Assembly (NCBI GenBank): GCA_002308995.1
Contig: DBWQ01000028.1
Span: forward strand, 1 to 24,848
DNA: 24,848 nt
Source of the DNA: Clostridiales bacterium UBA1234
Lineage (GTDB): Bacteria; Bacillota; Clostridia; TANB77; UBA1234
Reading direction: 5' to 3'
Shown: positions 7,376 through 15,121 of the stretch, in pieces
Layout: every line of letters starts with the position of its first letter
How positions within the stretch are numbered: position 1 is the first letter of the stretch
Program-made: the position numbers and the translations under genes
Notes under the pieces: model-generated
What the model was told of the DNA's origin: nothing
What the model saw: only the letters and a program-made list of their open reading frames with translations
Database searches by the model: none

Positions 7376-7822
7376 ATGAAACGCGAGAAAACAGATTCAG
7401 GAAAAGTCGGCAACAGCTACTTCCAAGAAAAGTATGCCAGGCGAAAACTGGTATCATCCAAAGAGTATCTCACATGGCTCATCGGCTTTATGCAGGGAAG
7501 AGGTCTTAGGTACATCGATGACGAATCTGTCCTGTACGACAACACCTTAACCGAGCATAGCAAAGAAAAACTCTTAGCCATATCTGAGTTTTTCTCACTC
7601 ATCGATGAATTCTGCCGGATGCACAGCATCAACCAGAAAATTCACGAAAAGGAAAAAATCAGTTTTCCCCATCAAGAATACGTATTCGAAGGAGACGGAT
7701 ACTACTTTAGTATCCTCACTATCGTAGGCCAAGGAGCCATCACAATTCTCACCATACTCACTAAAGAAGAAGCAGAAGAGCTTTGTGACTTCTTCATCGC
7801 CATCGACGACATTCTAAAATAA
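7376..7822 (+). CDS. hypothetical protein, 148 aa
   Basis: The start follows ACGGAGGATTAGCATC. The protein looks soluble, with N-terminal basic residues, an amphipathic helical middle (SKEYLTWLIGFMQGRGLRYI, then EKLLAISEFFSLIDEFCRMH) and a hydrophobic strand region (YYFSILTIVGQGAITILTILT) that could pass for one weak membrane segment. I do not recognise it. Its codons favour ATC, CTC and GAC and include one CGG at 7616, unlike the flanking genes. With the adjacent foldback element this suggests a foreign origin. It has its own promoter and a very strong terminator. Confidence 0.7.
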   Translation: MKREKTDSGKVGNSYFQEKYARRKLVSSKEYLTWLIGFMQGRGLRYIDDESVLYDNTLTEHSKEKLLAISEFFSLIDEFCRMHSINQKIHEKEKISFPHQEYVFEGDGYYFSILTIVGQGAITILTILTKEEAEELCDFFIAIDDILK

Positions 7823-7859
7823 AAAGAACCTAGCAGGGTATCCCTGCTAGGTTCTTTTT
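7821..7859 (+). terminator. strong intrinsic terminator
   Basis: A perfect 18-bp stem (AAAAAGAACCTAGCAGGG and complement, loop TAT) overlapping the stop codon of the 148-aa gene; it ends in five T. Confidence 0.9.
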
Positions 7860-7864
7860 CGCCT

Positions 7865-8167
7865 AAAAGGACCGACCAAGAGGGACGCTGGATTTTGGTC
7901 GCGTCTCGTTTTCGAACCGCTTCTCTCCCAACGTTTTTCATTGTCGCATTCCGACCAAAAGGGACAGACGTTTTCAAATCATTCAGCCACAGGGCTTTTA
8001 AAGGAAAGAAAAGGCCAAAATAAGATATTTCCTTAAACGCTACCGCAACAAGACTTTTAACGTCTGTCCCTTTTGGTCGAAATTCCTCTTTTGAAATCCT
8101 TGTGGCTGAACGATTTGAAAGATTGCATTCCGACCAAAATCCAGCGTCCCTCTTGGTCGGTCTTCTT
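7865..8167. mobile_element. 300-bp non-coding foldback element (MITE/REP-like)
   Basis: The ends are perfect 32-bp inverted repeats, 7870-7901 and 8131-8162. Inside is a second perfect 21-bp inverted pair, 7952-7972 with 8059-8079, and a third imperfect 23-bp pair (21 matches), 7972-7994 with 8098-8120. The last two cross each other, so they would form a pseudoknot or alternative folds. The 14-mer CGACCAARAGGGAC occurs four times: 7873-7886 and 7952-7965 direct, 8066-8079 and 8146-8159 inverted. It is richer in GC than its surroundings. No convincing reading frame or transposase is present. It fills the gap of over 400 bp before the next gene. It could be a non-autonomous mobile element or a structured RNA. 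Confidence 0.7.
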
Positions 8168-8179
8168 GAGCGGTTTCTC

Positions 8180-8208
8180 TTGACCAAAAAAAGGATGTGG
8201 TATATAAT
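8180..8208 (+). promoter_or_regulatory. sigma-A type promoter of the winged-helix gene
   Basis: TTGACC (8180-8185), a 17-bp spacer and TATAAT (8203-8208), about 50 bp before the start codon and just outside the foldback element. Confidence 0.7.
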
Positions 8209-8257
8209 AAATTCGGTAGGGAAGGATTCTTAACTACAATTAAAGGAGGATATTATC

Positions 8258-9202
8258 ATGGTTGAAGATAATGCGATTAAAGCACCTAAGTCGCCATTTG
8301 CGATGAGGGAGAATGAAATCAAGGTTTTTGATGGAAAAGATGGATATGCTTCTATTGATCAAGTTGTTTTTAAAATCAATATGGGGTATATTAATGAACT
8401 GCATTTTCAAATTTTGGAAATCATTAATGAGTTTGAGTTTATTACTTCTAGGCAGATTTATCAAATGCTTACTATTAAAGGAATTGAGGTAAAATCTCAA
8501 GATAAGCTTAATAAGAAGCTTGAAGATATGATTAAGAGTAAAATTATTACGAGATATTACTTTTCTAGTGATGAGGGAAAGGGTATCTACCGTATTTATT
8601 GTTTGGATAAGGTGGCTAAGTACCTATTAAATTCGAGAGGTATTAAAACGACTTGGCAGCCTACGGATAATACGAAGCCTGTATACATGCTTAAACGTAG
8701 ACTTGCTGGTAACCAAGCAATTATTGCATACATGCAAAAAGTTGCTGCGTTTAAAGGGTTTACGGTTAATCCGATTATGTTTGCTAAGCGCCAAAATCTT
8801 AAGTTCTCACCATCAGGTGGTCAAATTACACTTGTGAAAAATGATATTAAGGTTGATTTTGTGTTTGAAGTGGTAAGAAGAAATCCAGGTTGGGAAGAGA
8901 AGTTTATGGAAAAGATTAAGCTTTATGAAGAGTTCTACGACAATTTCCAAGCGAAAGATTGTGGGTTTGATAAAAAGCCTCAACTCGTTATTATCGGTGA
9001 GGATGATGAGCACTTAATTGAAATTTTTAAAGTTGCCAAAAAGGTTAAAGCTGAGATTAATGGTATTGAAGTATACTATTCGACTGATTTAAGACAACTT
9101 GAAAACGATATTGATAAAACATTAATTGCATTTAAGCAAGACCCAGAAACGGGAAGATATAGAATGGAAATGCAACAAGTTCCGCTTCTTGCAAAGGAAT
9201 AA
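8258..9202 (+). CDS. winged-helix-like protein, possibly replication-relaxation-like
   Basis: The 314-aa protein follows AAAGGAGG and a good promoter. Residues 45-130 look like a winged helix: LHFQILEIINEFEFITSRQIYQML, a basic helix DKLNKKLEDMIKSKIITRYYF, and a wing ending GIYRIYCLDKVAKYLL. Residues 185-230 contain a DFVFEVVRRNPGWEEKFMEK block that recalls the D...E-V-R...K-Y core of replication-relaxation or restriction-like folds. The rest is mixed alpha/beta (PQLVIIGEDDEHLIEIF). The replication-relaxation comparison (PF13814) is from memory and not secure. It is followed 20 bp later by galE and lies two genes from a TraG-like ATPase that its family often accompanies on mobile DNA. No CGG or other foreign codon signs are seen. 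Confidence 0.6.
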   Translation: MVEDNAIKAPKSPFAMRENEIKVFDGKDGYASIDQVVFKINMGYINELHFQILEIINEFEFITSRQIYQMLTIKGIEVKSQDKLNKKLEDMIKSKIITRYYFSSDEGKGIYRIYCLDKVAKYLLNSRGIKTTWQPTDNTKPVYMLKRRLAGNQAIIAYMQKVAAFKGFTVNPIMFAKRQNLKFSPSGGQITLVKNDIKVDFVFEVVRRNPGWEEKFMEKIKLYEEFYDNFQAKDCGFDKKPQLVIIGEDDEHLIEIFKVAKKVKAEINGIEVYYSTDLRQLENDIDKTLIAFKQDPETGRYRMEMQQVPLLAKE

Positions 9203-9222
9203 AAAAGAAAGGAATGAAAAAC

Positions 9223-10224
9223 ATGAAAGTATTATTAACGGGAGGTGCGGGCTATATTGGTTCGCATACAGCTGTGGAATTGCTTGAAAATGGCTACGAT
9301 GTTGTCATTGGAGATAACTTTGTTAACAGTAAGCCAGAGGTATTAGAAAAAATTAAACAAATTACAGGAAAGAATTTTAAATTCTATGAGGCTGATTTTA
9401 CAAAAAAAGAAGATGTAGAGAACATTTTTAAAACAGAAGGCGATATTGATGTTGTAGTTCATTTTGCTGGTCTTAAGGCAGTTGGAGAATCATGCTCTAT
9501 TCCCGTTAGCTACTATAGAAATAACATCGATAGTACACTGACATTACTAGAGATGATGAAACAATATGATTGCAAAAATCTTGTATTTAGTTCTTCTGCT
9601 ACCGTATATGGTGTGCCGAAAACGGTTCCTCTAAAAGAGGATATGCCTACTTCGTGCACAAACCCTTATGGTTGGACCAAACTAATGAATGAGCAAATCT
9701 TAACCGATGTGGCTAAATCCAATCCAGATTTATCTATTGTTTTGCTTAGATATTTTAATCCTATTGGAGCTCATGCGAGTGGCCTAATTGGGGAAGATCC
9801 AAATGGCATTCCAAACAACTTGATGCCATATATCACAAAAGTTGCTAAGGGTGTGTATCCAAACCTTAATGTTTATGGCAATGATTACCCAACCAAAGAT
9901 GGTACGGGAGTGAGAGATTATATCCATGTAGTTGATTTGGCTAAAGGTCACTTAAAAGCCATTGAGTATAGCCTAAAGCATAGAGGAGTTGAAACCTTTA
10001 ATTTGGGCACTGGTAATGGATATAGTGTACTTGATATTGTGAATACTTTTACAGCAGTCAATCATGTGAATGTGCCATATCAAATTGTGGAAAGACGTCC
10101 TGGTGATGTTGCTGAATGCTACGCAGATGCTACTAAAGCAAATCAAATTCTTCATTGGAAGGCAGAGAAGAACTTAGAGGATATGTGCAAAGATTCTTGG
10201 AATTTTGTAAGCCATCAATCTTAA
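9223..10224 (+). CDS. galE: UDP-glucose 4-epimerase
   Basis: The 333-aa protein is an extended SDR enzyme. It has the NAD-binding GGAGYIG at residues 7-13, DN at 31-32, HFAGLKAVGES at 80-90, the catalytic SSS at 123-125 and Y149-GWTK153, then RYFNPIGAH and a sugar-binding DYIHVVDLAKGH. It interconverts UDP-glucose and UDP-galactose for galactose use and surface glycans. I chose the ATG at 9223 (MKVLLTGG) because AAAGGA lies 9 nt before it; the in-frame ATG at 9214 directly abuts that site. It probably shares a transcript with the 314-aa gene and ends at the terminator at 10244. Confidence 0.95.
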   Translation: MKVLLTGGAGYIGSHTAVELLENGYDVVIGDNFVNSKPEVLEKIKQITGKNFKFYEADFTKKEDVENIFKTEGDIDVVVHFAGLKAVGESCSIPVSYYRNNIDSTLTLLEMMKQYDCKNLVFSSSATVYGVPKTVPLKEDMPTSCTNPYGWTKLMNEQILTDVAKSNPDLSIVLLRYFNPIGAHASGLIGEDPNGIPNNLMPYITKVAKGVYPNLNVYGNDYPTKDGTGVRDYIHVVDLAKGHLKAIEYSLKHRGVETFNLGTGNGYSVLDIVNTFTAVNHVNVPYQIVERRPGDVAECYADATKANQILHWKAEKNLEDMCKDSWNFVSHQS

Positions 10225-10243
10225 TAGAAAATAGAAAACAATC

Positions 10244-10284
10244 AAAAAACAAGCCCATCTCTGAATGATGTGCTTGTTTTTTTT
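10244..10284 (+). terminator. intrinsic terminator of galE
   Basis: AAAAAACAAGC pairs with GCTTGTTTTTT, with a loop of about 17 nt that may pair further, followed by T residues. Confidence 0.7.
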
Positions 10285-10285
10285 T

Positions 10286-10321
10286 ATAAAAAACCACCAG
10301 TATATGAAAATACGCTGGTGG
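10286..10321 (-). terminator. intrinsic terminator of the TraG-like gene
   Basis: CCACCAG (10294-10300) and CTGGTGG (10315-10321) pair. On the minus strand the stem is followed by a T run, 20 bp after the stop at 10341. Confidence 0.7.
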
Positions 10322-10340
10322 CTTAATTCTAGCATCATTT

Positions 10341-12821
10341 TTAAAACTTAATCACAGTAGCATCTTTATCGTCGTTGGTAATGGAACTTACATTAATCTC
10401 ACTTGTTTTAGGTCTTAGTGGCTCTACAATGAAATCGTTTTCACCGTTATTATCAACATCAATGTAAATCTCTGTGTTTCTAGCATTTTTATCATTATAA
10501 GAGGAATTGTTATAATTTTCGGTAATTCCATAAGATGGGGAAGTATCATATTGATCGGATGCAATTGCATGACTAAACATTTCAAAGTTGTATTCCGCAG
10601 ACTTGTGTTCCTCATAATATTTTTTGTTAATAAAATCAGTTTTACCTCTACCAACAATCGTTTTTCCAGAGTCGGTCTTGGTTTTGTAAACACAAGTCTT
10701 AAATGGTAGAGTGGTTAATTTCCCTGGTTTATAGTATGGAACGTAAGCAATTTCAGCACCCATCAAGTTAGAAGTAATCTTATCAGCACCTTCTTCAGTC
10801 TTACCATCTGCCAAAATTCTTTTATACTTCCATCTTTTCTTATTACCAAGTTCTGCAGCCCAATATTCAGACTCTTCGGCGGTCATATCACCAAACAGAA
10901 TCTGTGTTTTGGTGTTAGTAATAATGACATCTTTAAAGTAGGCAAGTGACTTGGTTTTTGTAAGTTGTGATAAGTTCTGAATGGTAATTAAGGTACCACA
11001 ACGATATTTTCTAAATAGAGTAAAGAATGCTTCAGTATCTTTATTAACGTATAATGGAAACTCATCAATATAAATAAAGTGAGGTGTTCTGGTATCCTCA
11101 ATTCCAGGACGTCTTAAAACAGCATCCTTGAAGGAAAGAATGGCGAACATACCAAATGCCTTTTGATGAAGCTCTCCTAAATCACCTTGTCTGGTACAAA
11201 CTGTAATGATTTGTCCTTCTTCTAAGGCTTTATCTAAATCTACATTATTATTTCTACTACATAAAACTCTTTTAATACCAGGGTTACGAAGGAAGTTATC
11301 TAGCTGTGTCACTGCACCATAAACAAACTTTTCGGTTTCTTTTCTACCACTACCATAAGTAGTAGAAATCTCATATCCATGGATGTTAACAGGTGGTTTA
11401 TAGAAGTTTTTCTCAAAGTAGCCAATTAACGATTTATAATCTTCGGAAAGTTCAGGATCTTTTTTTAGCACTTCACACATTTCTTCTGCAATATCAAAGT
11501 TGTTTAAAATACCAAGCATATCTTCTAGGGTAGGGATTTCACCGTTATGCATTCTAGGATAAACAAGTTTTAATAAGATAGCCAAGTTTTCAAATGCCTG
11601 TTGCGTAACTTGTGCAAAGAATTGGTTATCTCCACTAGAATTCTCGGCATCATACATTCCTTTTAAAACAGTAGAAATAATGGCTGCAACCTTAGCAGGA
11701 TCCTTACCAACAAAAGGGTTTACACCAAGTGTATCAGGATTCATAGGGTCAATGATATTAACGGGAATATTATAAGATGCTGCTACCTTTTGCACACGAC
11801 TAATACAAGCATTATCGGGTGCCACCAAAGTAAAACCAATCCCACGATAGTACATTTCGTTGGTAGTAGGATCGACATATTTTAACATATCACTGACATA
11901 ATCTTTATATTCACTTGCTCTTCCATCGACAGGTGATAAATAAGAAAGAGTAAAGTTTGCATTTAAATACTCGTTGTTATAAGGAGCTCTTAGTGTGGCA
12001 AGACCAGCTTGAAGTGCATTGTAACCAAGTTTTTTACTTACCTCTCTAAAGAAGTATTTTCTCTCTAAATCCATTGCACACATTGGCTCCACAATCATAG
12101 AAGTTTTACCAGTACCAGTTGCACCTTGAACAAAGGTAGCTTCAAAACGTTTCTTTTCTGGAATAACAGCAGGTTTTCCCGTTTGATCATCGATACAAAT
12201 ATGAGCATTGCAAAGGAATGTGTCAGGAGTCTTTTTCATGCTTTTAGCAGTTTGTAGCTTGAAGCCTTTAAAATCTTCAAAGGAATCAATCCAATCCTGA
12301 TCAGCATCCATAACGTCATTAATGTAATAATCTAGTGCCCCACGAATTGACAAGAATGGTAATAGTAACGAAATAGCACGAATAGCAGAAGTAACAGTAG
12401 TAGCTAAATTAGCAGCAATATATTTAAAATTGCTTGCATGCATTAACACTACCCAACATACTTGGTTGGTCCACTGTGCAGCCATAACTGTGCAAATGAT
12501 ACGGAATAAAATGGAGTATTTTACATACGCTCTCATTGGCATCGTAATGGTAGTACACATCGTAGAAGAGCAGAAAAAGCAGTAAGCACAAACCACAACA
12601 GCTAAAGCTGCAGTATAGCCAACAGGAGACCAATAGGAAACACATTGACCGGTAAGACCAATCACAAAAAATTCCACAATTCTATCTACAGTTAGCCAAA
12701 CTGCTAATATGGTAAACACATATGTGAAAAAATCGTTTAAATTAATATTGAAAGGCTTTAATAGTGCGTCAATCGGATCAAGGATTTTTGATACGATTGT
12801 TGTCACTAATTTTTTAAACAT
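10341..12821 (-). CDS. VirD4/TraG-like membrane-anchored ATPase (type IV coupling protein family)
   Basis: I chose the ATG at 12821 (MFKKLVTTIV, 826 aa) because TTGGAGG lies 8 nt upstream. The N-terminal 165 residues hold about four membrane helices. The motor domain has Walker A GATGTGKTS at 233-241, Walker B IYIDE at 583-587 and a following TLITIQNLSQL that fits the TraD/TraG C-terminal (TraM-binding) ATPase signature. The C-terminal tail is polar and Asn/Asp-rich. Family members pump DNA or protein substrates through a membrane channel, usually beside a relaxase and mating-pore genes; none is present here. Codon use matches the core genes. It is single, divergent from pth with overlapping promoters. 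A conjugation remnant or a chromosomal export or DNA-handling role are both possible. Confidence 0.82.
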   Translation of the reverse strand: MFKKLVTTIVSKILDPIDALLKPFNINLNDFFTYVFTILAVWLTVDRIVEFFVIGLTGQCVSYWSPVGYTAALAVVVCAYCFFCSSTMCTTITMPMRAYVKYSILFRIICTVMAAQWTNQVCWVVLMHASNFKYIAANLATTVTSAIRAISLLLPFLSIRGALDYYINDVMDADQDWIDSFEDFKGFKLQTAKSMKKTPDTFLCNAHICIDDQTGKPAVIPEKKRFEATFVQGATGTGKTSMIVEPMCAMDLERKYFFREVSKKLGYNALQAGLATLRAPYNNEYLNANFTLSYLSPVDGRASEYKDYVSDMLKYVDPTTNEMYYRGIGFTLVAPDNACISRVQKVAASYNIPVNIIDPMNPDTLGVNPFVGKDPAKVAAIISTVLKGMYDAENSSGDNQFFAQVTQQAFENLAILLKLVYPRMHNGEIPTLEDMLGILNNFDIAEEMCEVLKKDPELSEDYKSLIGYFEKNFYKPPVNIHGYEISTTYGSGRKETEKFVYGAVTQLDNFLRNPGIKRVLCSRNNNVDLDKALEEGQIITVCTRQGDLGELHQKAFGMFAILSFKDAVLRRPGIEDTRTPHFIYIDEFPLYVNKDTEAFFTLFRKYRCGTLITIQNLSQLTKTKSLAYFKDVIITNTKTQILFGDMTAEESEYWAAELGNKKRWKYKRILADGKTEEGADKITSNLMGAEIAYVPYYKPGKLTTLPFKTCVYKTKTDSGKTIVGRGKTDFINKKYYEEHKSAEYNFEMFSHAIASDQYDTSPSYGITENYNNSSYNDKNARNTEIYIDVDNNGENDFIVEPLRPKTSEINVSSITNDDKDATVIKF

Positions 12822-12848
12822 AAATAATACCTCCAAACATTTGATAGA

Positions 12849-12877
12849 TTGACAAATCACATCATCTATATTATGCT
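12849..12877 (+). promoter_or_regulatory. promoter of pth
   Basis: TTGACA (12849-12854), a 17-bp spacer and TATGCT (12872-12877). Its -10 box overlaps that of the opposing promoter at 12870-12898. Confidence 0.5.
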
Positions 12878-12898
12878 ATATTTTAATGAAAAAAGCAA
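12870..12898 (-). promoter_or_regulatory. promoter of the TraG-like gene
   Basis: On the minus strand: TTGCTT (12898-12893), a 17-bp spacer and CATAAT (12875-12870). It overlaps the pth promoter, so the two should compete. Confidence 0.45.
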
Positions 12899-12948
12899 GA
12901 GATAATCGGGAATTTCAACTAAAAATTATGTAAATTTGGAGGAAAAAC

Positions 12949-13546
12949 ATGAAAATCATTGTAGGACTTCGGAAATCCTGGGCAAAAATATCAAGAAACA
13001 AGGCACAATGCGGGATTCATGGTTGTGGATGCACTATCCAAAAAATATGGTATTTCGATAGAAAAAGAAGAATTTAATGGACTAACAGGTAAAGGAGAAA
13101 TTGAGGGACAGAAAGTGATGCTTGTTAAGCCTCAAACCTATATGAACCTTAGCGGGGAATGTGTTAGTCAATTGTTAAATTTTTACAAATATTCGGAAGA
13201 GGATTTAATCGTGGTTTACGATGATATTGACATCGAAATGGGCAAAATTCGAGTACGTTCCAAAGGACATGCAGGTTCTCATAATGGCATGCGTAATATT
13301 GTAGCAATGCTTGATTCAGAGAATTTTATTCGTATTAGAGTAGGCACCGATAAACCTGAGGTAGGCTTTGATTTAGCAGATTTTGTCCTAAAAAAATTAG
13401 ATAAAGAAGAAAAGCAAAAAATAGGGCAAGGAGTGGAACTTGCTGTCAAAGCAGTAGAAGAGGTTGTTATTCATGGTTGTTATAGTGCCATGAATTTATA
13501 TAATGGTATCATTGAAAGTCCCAGTAAAGAAAAGGAAAGGAAGTAA
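12949..13546 (+). CDS. pth: peptidyl-tRNA hydrolase, interrupted by a +1 frameshift
   Basis: Pth cleaves peptidyl-tRNA released by stalled ribosomes and is usually essential. The ATG at 12949 follows TTGGAGG and reads MKIIVGL, but the next codon is CGG (12970-12972) and frame 0 then loses the family sequence. Skipping C12970 gives G-N-P-G-Q-K-Y-Q-E-T-R-H-N-A-G-F-M and then an unbroken 198-aa Pth with the usual length. That stretch contains N9 and the catalytic H19. The long open frame from the internal ATG at 13019 lacks both, and no start codon precedes it in frame after the TAG at 12962. Later motifs (KPQTYMNLSGE, DDIDIEMGKIRVRSKGHAGSHNGMRNI split around residues 90-120) are intact. Either a sequencing error, a real mutation or a recoding event. 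RNase E/G follows immediately. Confidence 0.88.
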
Positions 13547-13547
13547 C

Positions 13548-14714
13548 ATGAACGAGCTAATCATTAATCAGAATACAAAAGACGATAGAATCGAAGTTTG
13601 TACAATTGAAAATAACCAAATGACAGAGTTTTATTCTCACGGTGAGCAAAATGCTGGTATTATCGGGAATATTTACTGTGGCATTGTGCAAAACGTGGTA
13701 GACGGGATGCAGGCTGCGTTTGTGGATATTGGTATTGATCGCAATACGTTTATTTCTATCAAGGATGCACTTCCAAAGGTTGACGTAGCAAAAGAAGAGC
13801 TTGTCATTACCCAAACAATGTCAGATATACTAAAAAAAGGAGATAAATTATTAGTCCAAATTCGTAAAGAACCGAGTGATGAGAAGGGGGCTAGGGTTTC
13901 GACGCACATTACTCTCCCAGGAAATTACATTGTTTTAATGCCTAAAACGGATATTATTACAGTATCGCAAAAAATCACTAATCTGGAGGAAATTCATCGT
14001 TTAAAGGAAATTGTAAAAGGAGTATTACCAAAGGGCTATGGTGTGATTATTCGAACAGATGCGGAAAATATTGCCCAGGAACTTATTCAACAAGATGTGA
14101 CAGAAGTTGTGAATAAATGGAAGTCAATCGTAAAACAATACCAAAAAATGTCAAATTATGGGATTGTTTATGATGATCATGACGTGATTATAAAGACAGC
14201 AAGAGATATGATTCATCAAAACATTCAAAAGATATATACAAATAGTAAGGAAATATGTGAAAAAGTGCAAAAAGTGGCATCACAAAAGGGAAAAAATGTG
14301 GAATTTATTGAAAGCGATAACTTATTTGAAAAATTTGGCTTGATAACAGAGCAAAAAAAAGTGGATGACAGAAAGGTTTGGCTGGATTGTGGTGGCTATA
14401 TTGCAATTGATAAAACAGAGGCGTTAACGGCTATTGATGTGAATTCTGGTAAATATACAGGGGATGTTAGCCTTGAGAAAACAGCCTTAGCGGTTAATTT
14501 AGAAGCGGCCATCGAGATTATGAAACAAATTCGTTTAAAAGATATTGGTGGCATTGTGGTGATTGATTTTATCGATTTAGAAGATAAGCAAGATCAAGCC
14601 AAAGTGGTAGAAATAATGAAGCAAGAAGCCCTAAAAGATAGAAGTAAAATTGATATCAAAGGCTATACAAAGCTTAATTTGGTAGAACTTACCAGAAAAA
14701 AACTTTATGTTTAA
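13548..14714 (+). CDS. rng: ribonuclease E/G family protein, short form
   Basis: The 388-aa protein has an S1-like N-terminus (GIIGNIYCGIVQNVVDGMQAAFVDIG split over residues 37-62), and the DNase I-like catalytic core with D297 in LTAIDVNSGKYTG and D340 in GGIVVIDFIDLED, the two Mg2+ ligands of the family. It processes or degrades RNA endonucleolytically. I chose the ATG at 13548, one base after the pth stop, with GGAAAGGAAG before it. The protein stops at TKLNLVELTRKKLYV, exactly where relatives continue into the Zn-link and small domain (CPxC). I found no continuing frame downstream. It is likely translated with pth; the rpsF promoter follows. Confidence 0.88.
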   Translation: MNELIINQNTKDDRIEVCTIENNQMTEFYSHGEQNAGIIGNIYCGIVQNVVDGMQAAFVDIGIDRNTFISIKDALPKVDVAKEELVITQTMSDILKKGDKLLVQIRKEPSDEKGARVSTHITLPGNYIVLMPKTDIITVSQKITNLEEIHRLKEIVKGVLPKGYGVIIRTDAENIAQELIQQDVTEVVNKWKSIVKQYQKMSNYGIVYDDHDVIIKTARDMIHQNIQKIYTNSKEICEKVQKVASQKGKNVEFIESDNLFEKFGLITEQKKVDDRKVWLDCGGYIAIDKTEALTAIDVNSGKYTGDVSLEKTALAVNLEAAIEIMKQIRLKDIGGIVVIDFIDLEDKQDQAKVVEIMKQEALKDRSKIDIKGYTKLNLVELTRKKLYV

Positions 14715-14722
14715 AAAAGCAC

Positions 14723-14751
14723 TTGTCATTTTAACCAAAATGTGTTAATAT
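14723..14751 (+). promoter_or_regulatory. promoter of the rpsF-ssb-rpsR operon
   Basis: TTGTCA (14723-14728), a 17-bp spacer and TAATAT (14746-14751), right after the RNase gene. Confidence 0.6.
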
Positions 14752-14757
14752 GATGTA

Positions 14758-14827
14758 CGCAAGTTGTACTTGCCTTGCTCTAAGCTTTTAAGTCTTAGGG
14801 CCATATGTCCAAAAGGAGGTGTAAATT
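14758..14827 (+). promoter_or_regulatory. rpsF leader, possible S6:S18 autoregulatory RNA
   Basis: The roughly 70-nt leader can form GCAAG-TTGTA-CTTGC and CTAAG-(9 nt)-CTTAG before the AAAAGGAGG site. In many bacteria the S6:S18 complex binds such a leader to repress the operon. I cannot confirm the conserved bulge and loop by eye, so this rests mainly on position. Confidence 0.3.
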
Positions 14828-15109
14828 ATGCAAAACAACTATGAATCAATCATTATCATTAACTCTAACCTTGAAGAGGCTCAAATTAAAGATACTGTAA
14901 CAAAAGTTACAAACTTAATTTCAGAGCACGGAAAGATTGAATCAACAGAAGAATGGGGAAAGAAAAAATTAGCATATCCTATCCAAAAACAAAATGAAGG
15001 ATACTATGTACTAATTAACTTTAGTAGCAACCCAGACTTTATTGACGAACTAGAAAGAGTTTATAACATCACAGACGAAGTTATTAAACACATTGTAGTG
15101 AAGAAATAA
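14828..15109 (+). CDS. rpsF: 30S ribosomal protein bS6
   Basis: The 93-aa protein matches bS6: an N-terminal NNYESIIIINSNLEEAQIK strand-helix, then EEWGKKKLAYPIQKQNEGYYVLINF, and a final helix with IDELERVYNITDEVIKHIVVKK. Length is normal. It binds 16S rRNA in the platform of the small subunit as a partner of S18, encoded two genes downstream. AAAAGGAGG precedes the ATG. First gene of the standard rpsF-ssb-rpsR operon. Confidence 0.96.
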   Translation: MQNNYESIIIINSNLEEAQIKDTVTKVTNLISEHGKIESTEEWGKKKLAYPIQKQNEGYYVLINFSSNPDFIDELERVYNITDEVIKHIVVKK

Positions 15110-15121
15110 GGAGGAACTTTT

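Noticed and set aside
7702..8187. A 161-aa minus-strand open frame over the foldback element
   Set aside because: It runs through the inverted repeats and the terminator and overlaps the 148-aa gene; its repeated VPFGRNA-like pieces are translations of the palindrome.
12822..12860. Longer start of the TraG-like protein at 12860
   Set aside because: No ribosome site, while the ATG at 12821 has TTGGAGG at ideal spacing.
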